A stretch of DNA of 64,000 nucleotides from Streptomyces sp. NBC_01451. GTDB lineage: Bacteria > Actinomycetota > Actinomycetes > Streptomycetales > Streptomycetaceae. Below, piece after piece: positions 63,701 through 64,000 of the stretch (position 1 is the first letter of the stretch; every line of letters begins with the position of its first letter). Below the pieces are notes generated by a model. It was not told the origin of the DNA, made no database searches, and saw only the letters and a program-made list of their open reading frames with translations. The translations under genes and the position numbers were made by a program. The stretch is from NCBI RefSeq assembly GCF_036227485.1, contig NZ_CP109479.1, positions 3,596,001 to 3,660,000 of the forward strand, given 5' to 3'.

Positions 63701-64000
63701 GAAAGCCTCCTGGAAACGCTCGCGGCCGTCGTCCCCGAGATAATCCCCGCCGCCGCTCAGCGACTTGGGCAGCCGGAGCCCGAAGTCGTAGATCCAGGCG
63801 GTGGTCCGGTCCGAGCAGCGCAGCTCGTACGGCCGCTCGTCGACCACCTCGACACCGAGCCGGTTGAGGACGGGGAGCACGGAGGACAGCGAGACGGACT
63901 CGCCGGTGCGGTAGATCTTGAAGCGGCGCTCACCGGGCGCGGCGCCCACCGGCTCGTACAGGCTCAGTGCGAAGTTCGTGCCGACGCCCAGCTTTTCGAG
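60770..64000 (-). CDS. gdhB: NAD-specific glutamate dehydrogenase, large type (partial)
   Basis: The C-terminal 1076 residues are visible; the N-terminus lies beyond the right edge, and the frame is open to the last base. The catalytic core has [39 protein letters not shown] and [15 protein letters not shown], diagnostic for the roughly 1600-residue NAD-GDH (L_180) class described from Streptomyces clavuligerus. It oxidatively deaminates glutamate to 2-oxoglutarate. A long C-terminal helical domain completes the protein. Confidence 0.95.
   Translation of the reverse strand, partial: [1076 protein letters not shown]

Overview
The window is chromosomal DNA of a high-GC actinomycete, almost certainly a Streptomyces or close relative. 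The evidence is very high third-position GC, frequent GTG and TTG starts, 4-nt ATGA/GTGA stop-start overlaps, and gene families typical of the genus: XRE-DUF5753 with DUF397, DUF3152, pkaA/pkaB-like kinases, an LAxTG wall protein, a giant NAD-glutamate dehydrogenase and a tmRNA beside smpB. No prophage, transposase, CRISPR array, rRNA or ordinary tRNA was seen. All assignments come from reading motifs and layout; no database search was run.

Layout. 1-5.7 kb: a sugar ABC importer (lipoprotein plus two permeases) with a glycoside hydrolase family 3 enzyme, matching a xylobiose/cellobiose uptake operon. 5.7-8.2 kb (minus): an ECF/SigE-like sigma factor, a membrane protein that may be its anti-sigma factor, and a secreted DUF3152 protein with a metzincin-type zinc motif. 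8.8-9.65 kb: a methyltransferase. 9.6-16.9 kb (minus): a 2033-residue secreted Rhs/YD-repeat protein with a glycine-rich hydrophobic C-terminus, followed by a 70-residue membrane protein and then three tiny overlapping membrane-protein genes. 17.1-26.8 kb (mostly minus): the t6A and cell-wall housekeeping block (tsaD, rimI, tsaB, tsaE, an alpha/beta hydrolase, alr, an L,D-transpeptidase, nnr, acpS). Embedded in it are a plus-strand degenerate L,D-transpeptidase-like protein and a 50-residue microprotein behind an iron box.

26.8-29.0 kb: a whiJ/abaA-like regulatory set (ATPase, XRE-DUF5753, DUF397) beside a gene that looks frameshifted. 29.0-35.8 kb (minus): ssrA (tmRNA), smpB, an S41 protease, ftsX, ftsE, an LAETG surface protein and prfB, with a plus-strand zinc-ribbon membrane microprotein. 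36.0-43.6 kb: two Ser/Thr kinases (pkaB- and pkaA-like) divergent from an FHA-FtsK/SpoIIIE ATPase. 43.9-47.5 kb: a second sugar ABC importer whose first permease carries a CnaB-like insertion. 47.7-60.6 kb: surface-glycopolymer genes (GT2/TagF-like transferase, two polytopic glycosyltransferases, galE, a TagGH-like exporter and GtrA), interspersed with ohr/ohrR, a LuxR two-component pair, a small membrane protein and a TetR regulator. 60.8 kb to the edge: a large NAD-glutamate dehydrogenase that runs off the window.

Together the genes combine carbohydrate uptake, tRNA and ribosome-rescue housekeeping, division and wall synthesis, Ser/Thr phospho-signalling and surface glycopolymer assembly. 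The most unusual items are the Rhs protein with its putative immunity partner, the catalytically dead L,D-transpeptidase homologue, the iron-box microprotein, the CnaB-like domain inside an ABC permease, the 11-bp phased repeats between the kinases and the FHA ATPase, and a dispersed intergenic element present twice just after stop codons.
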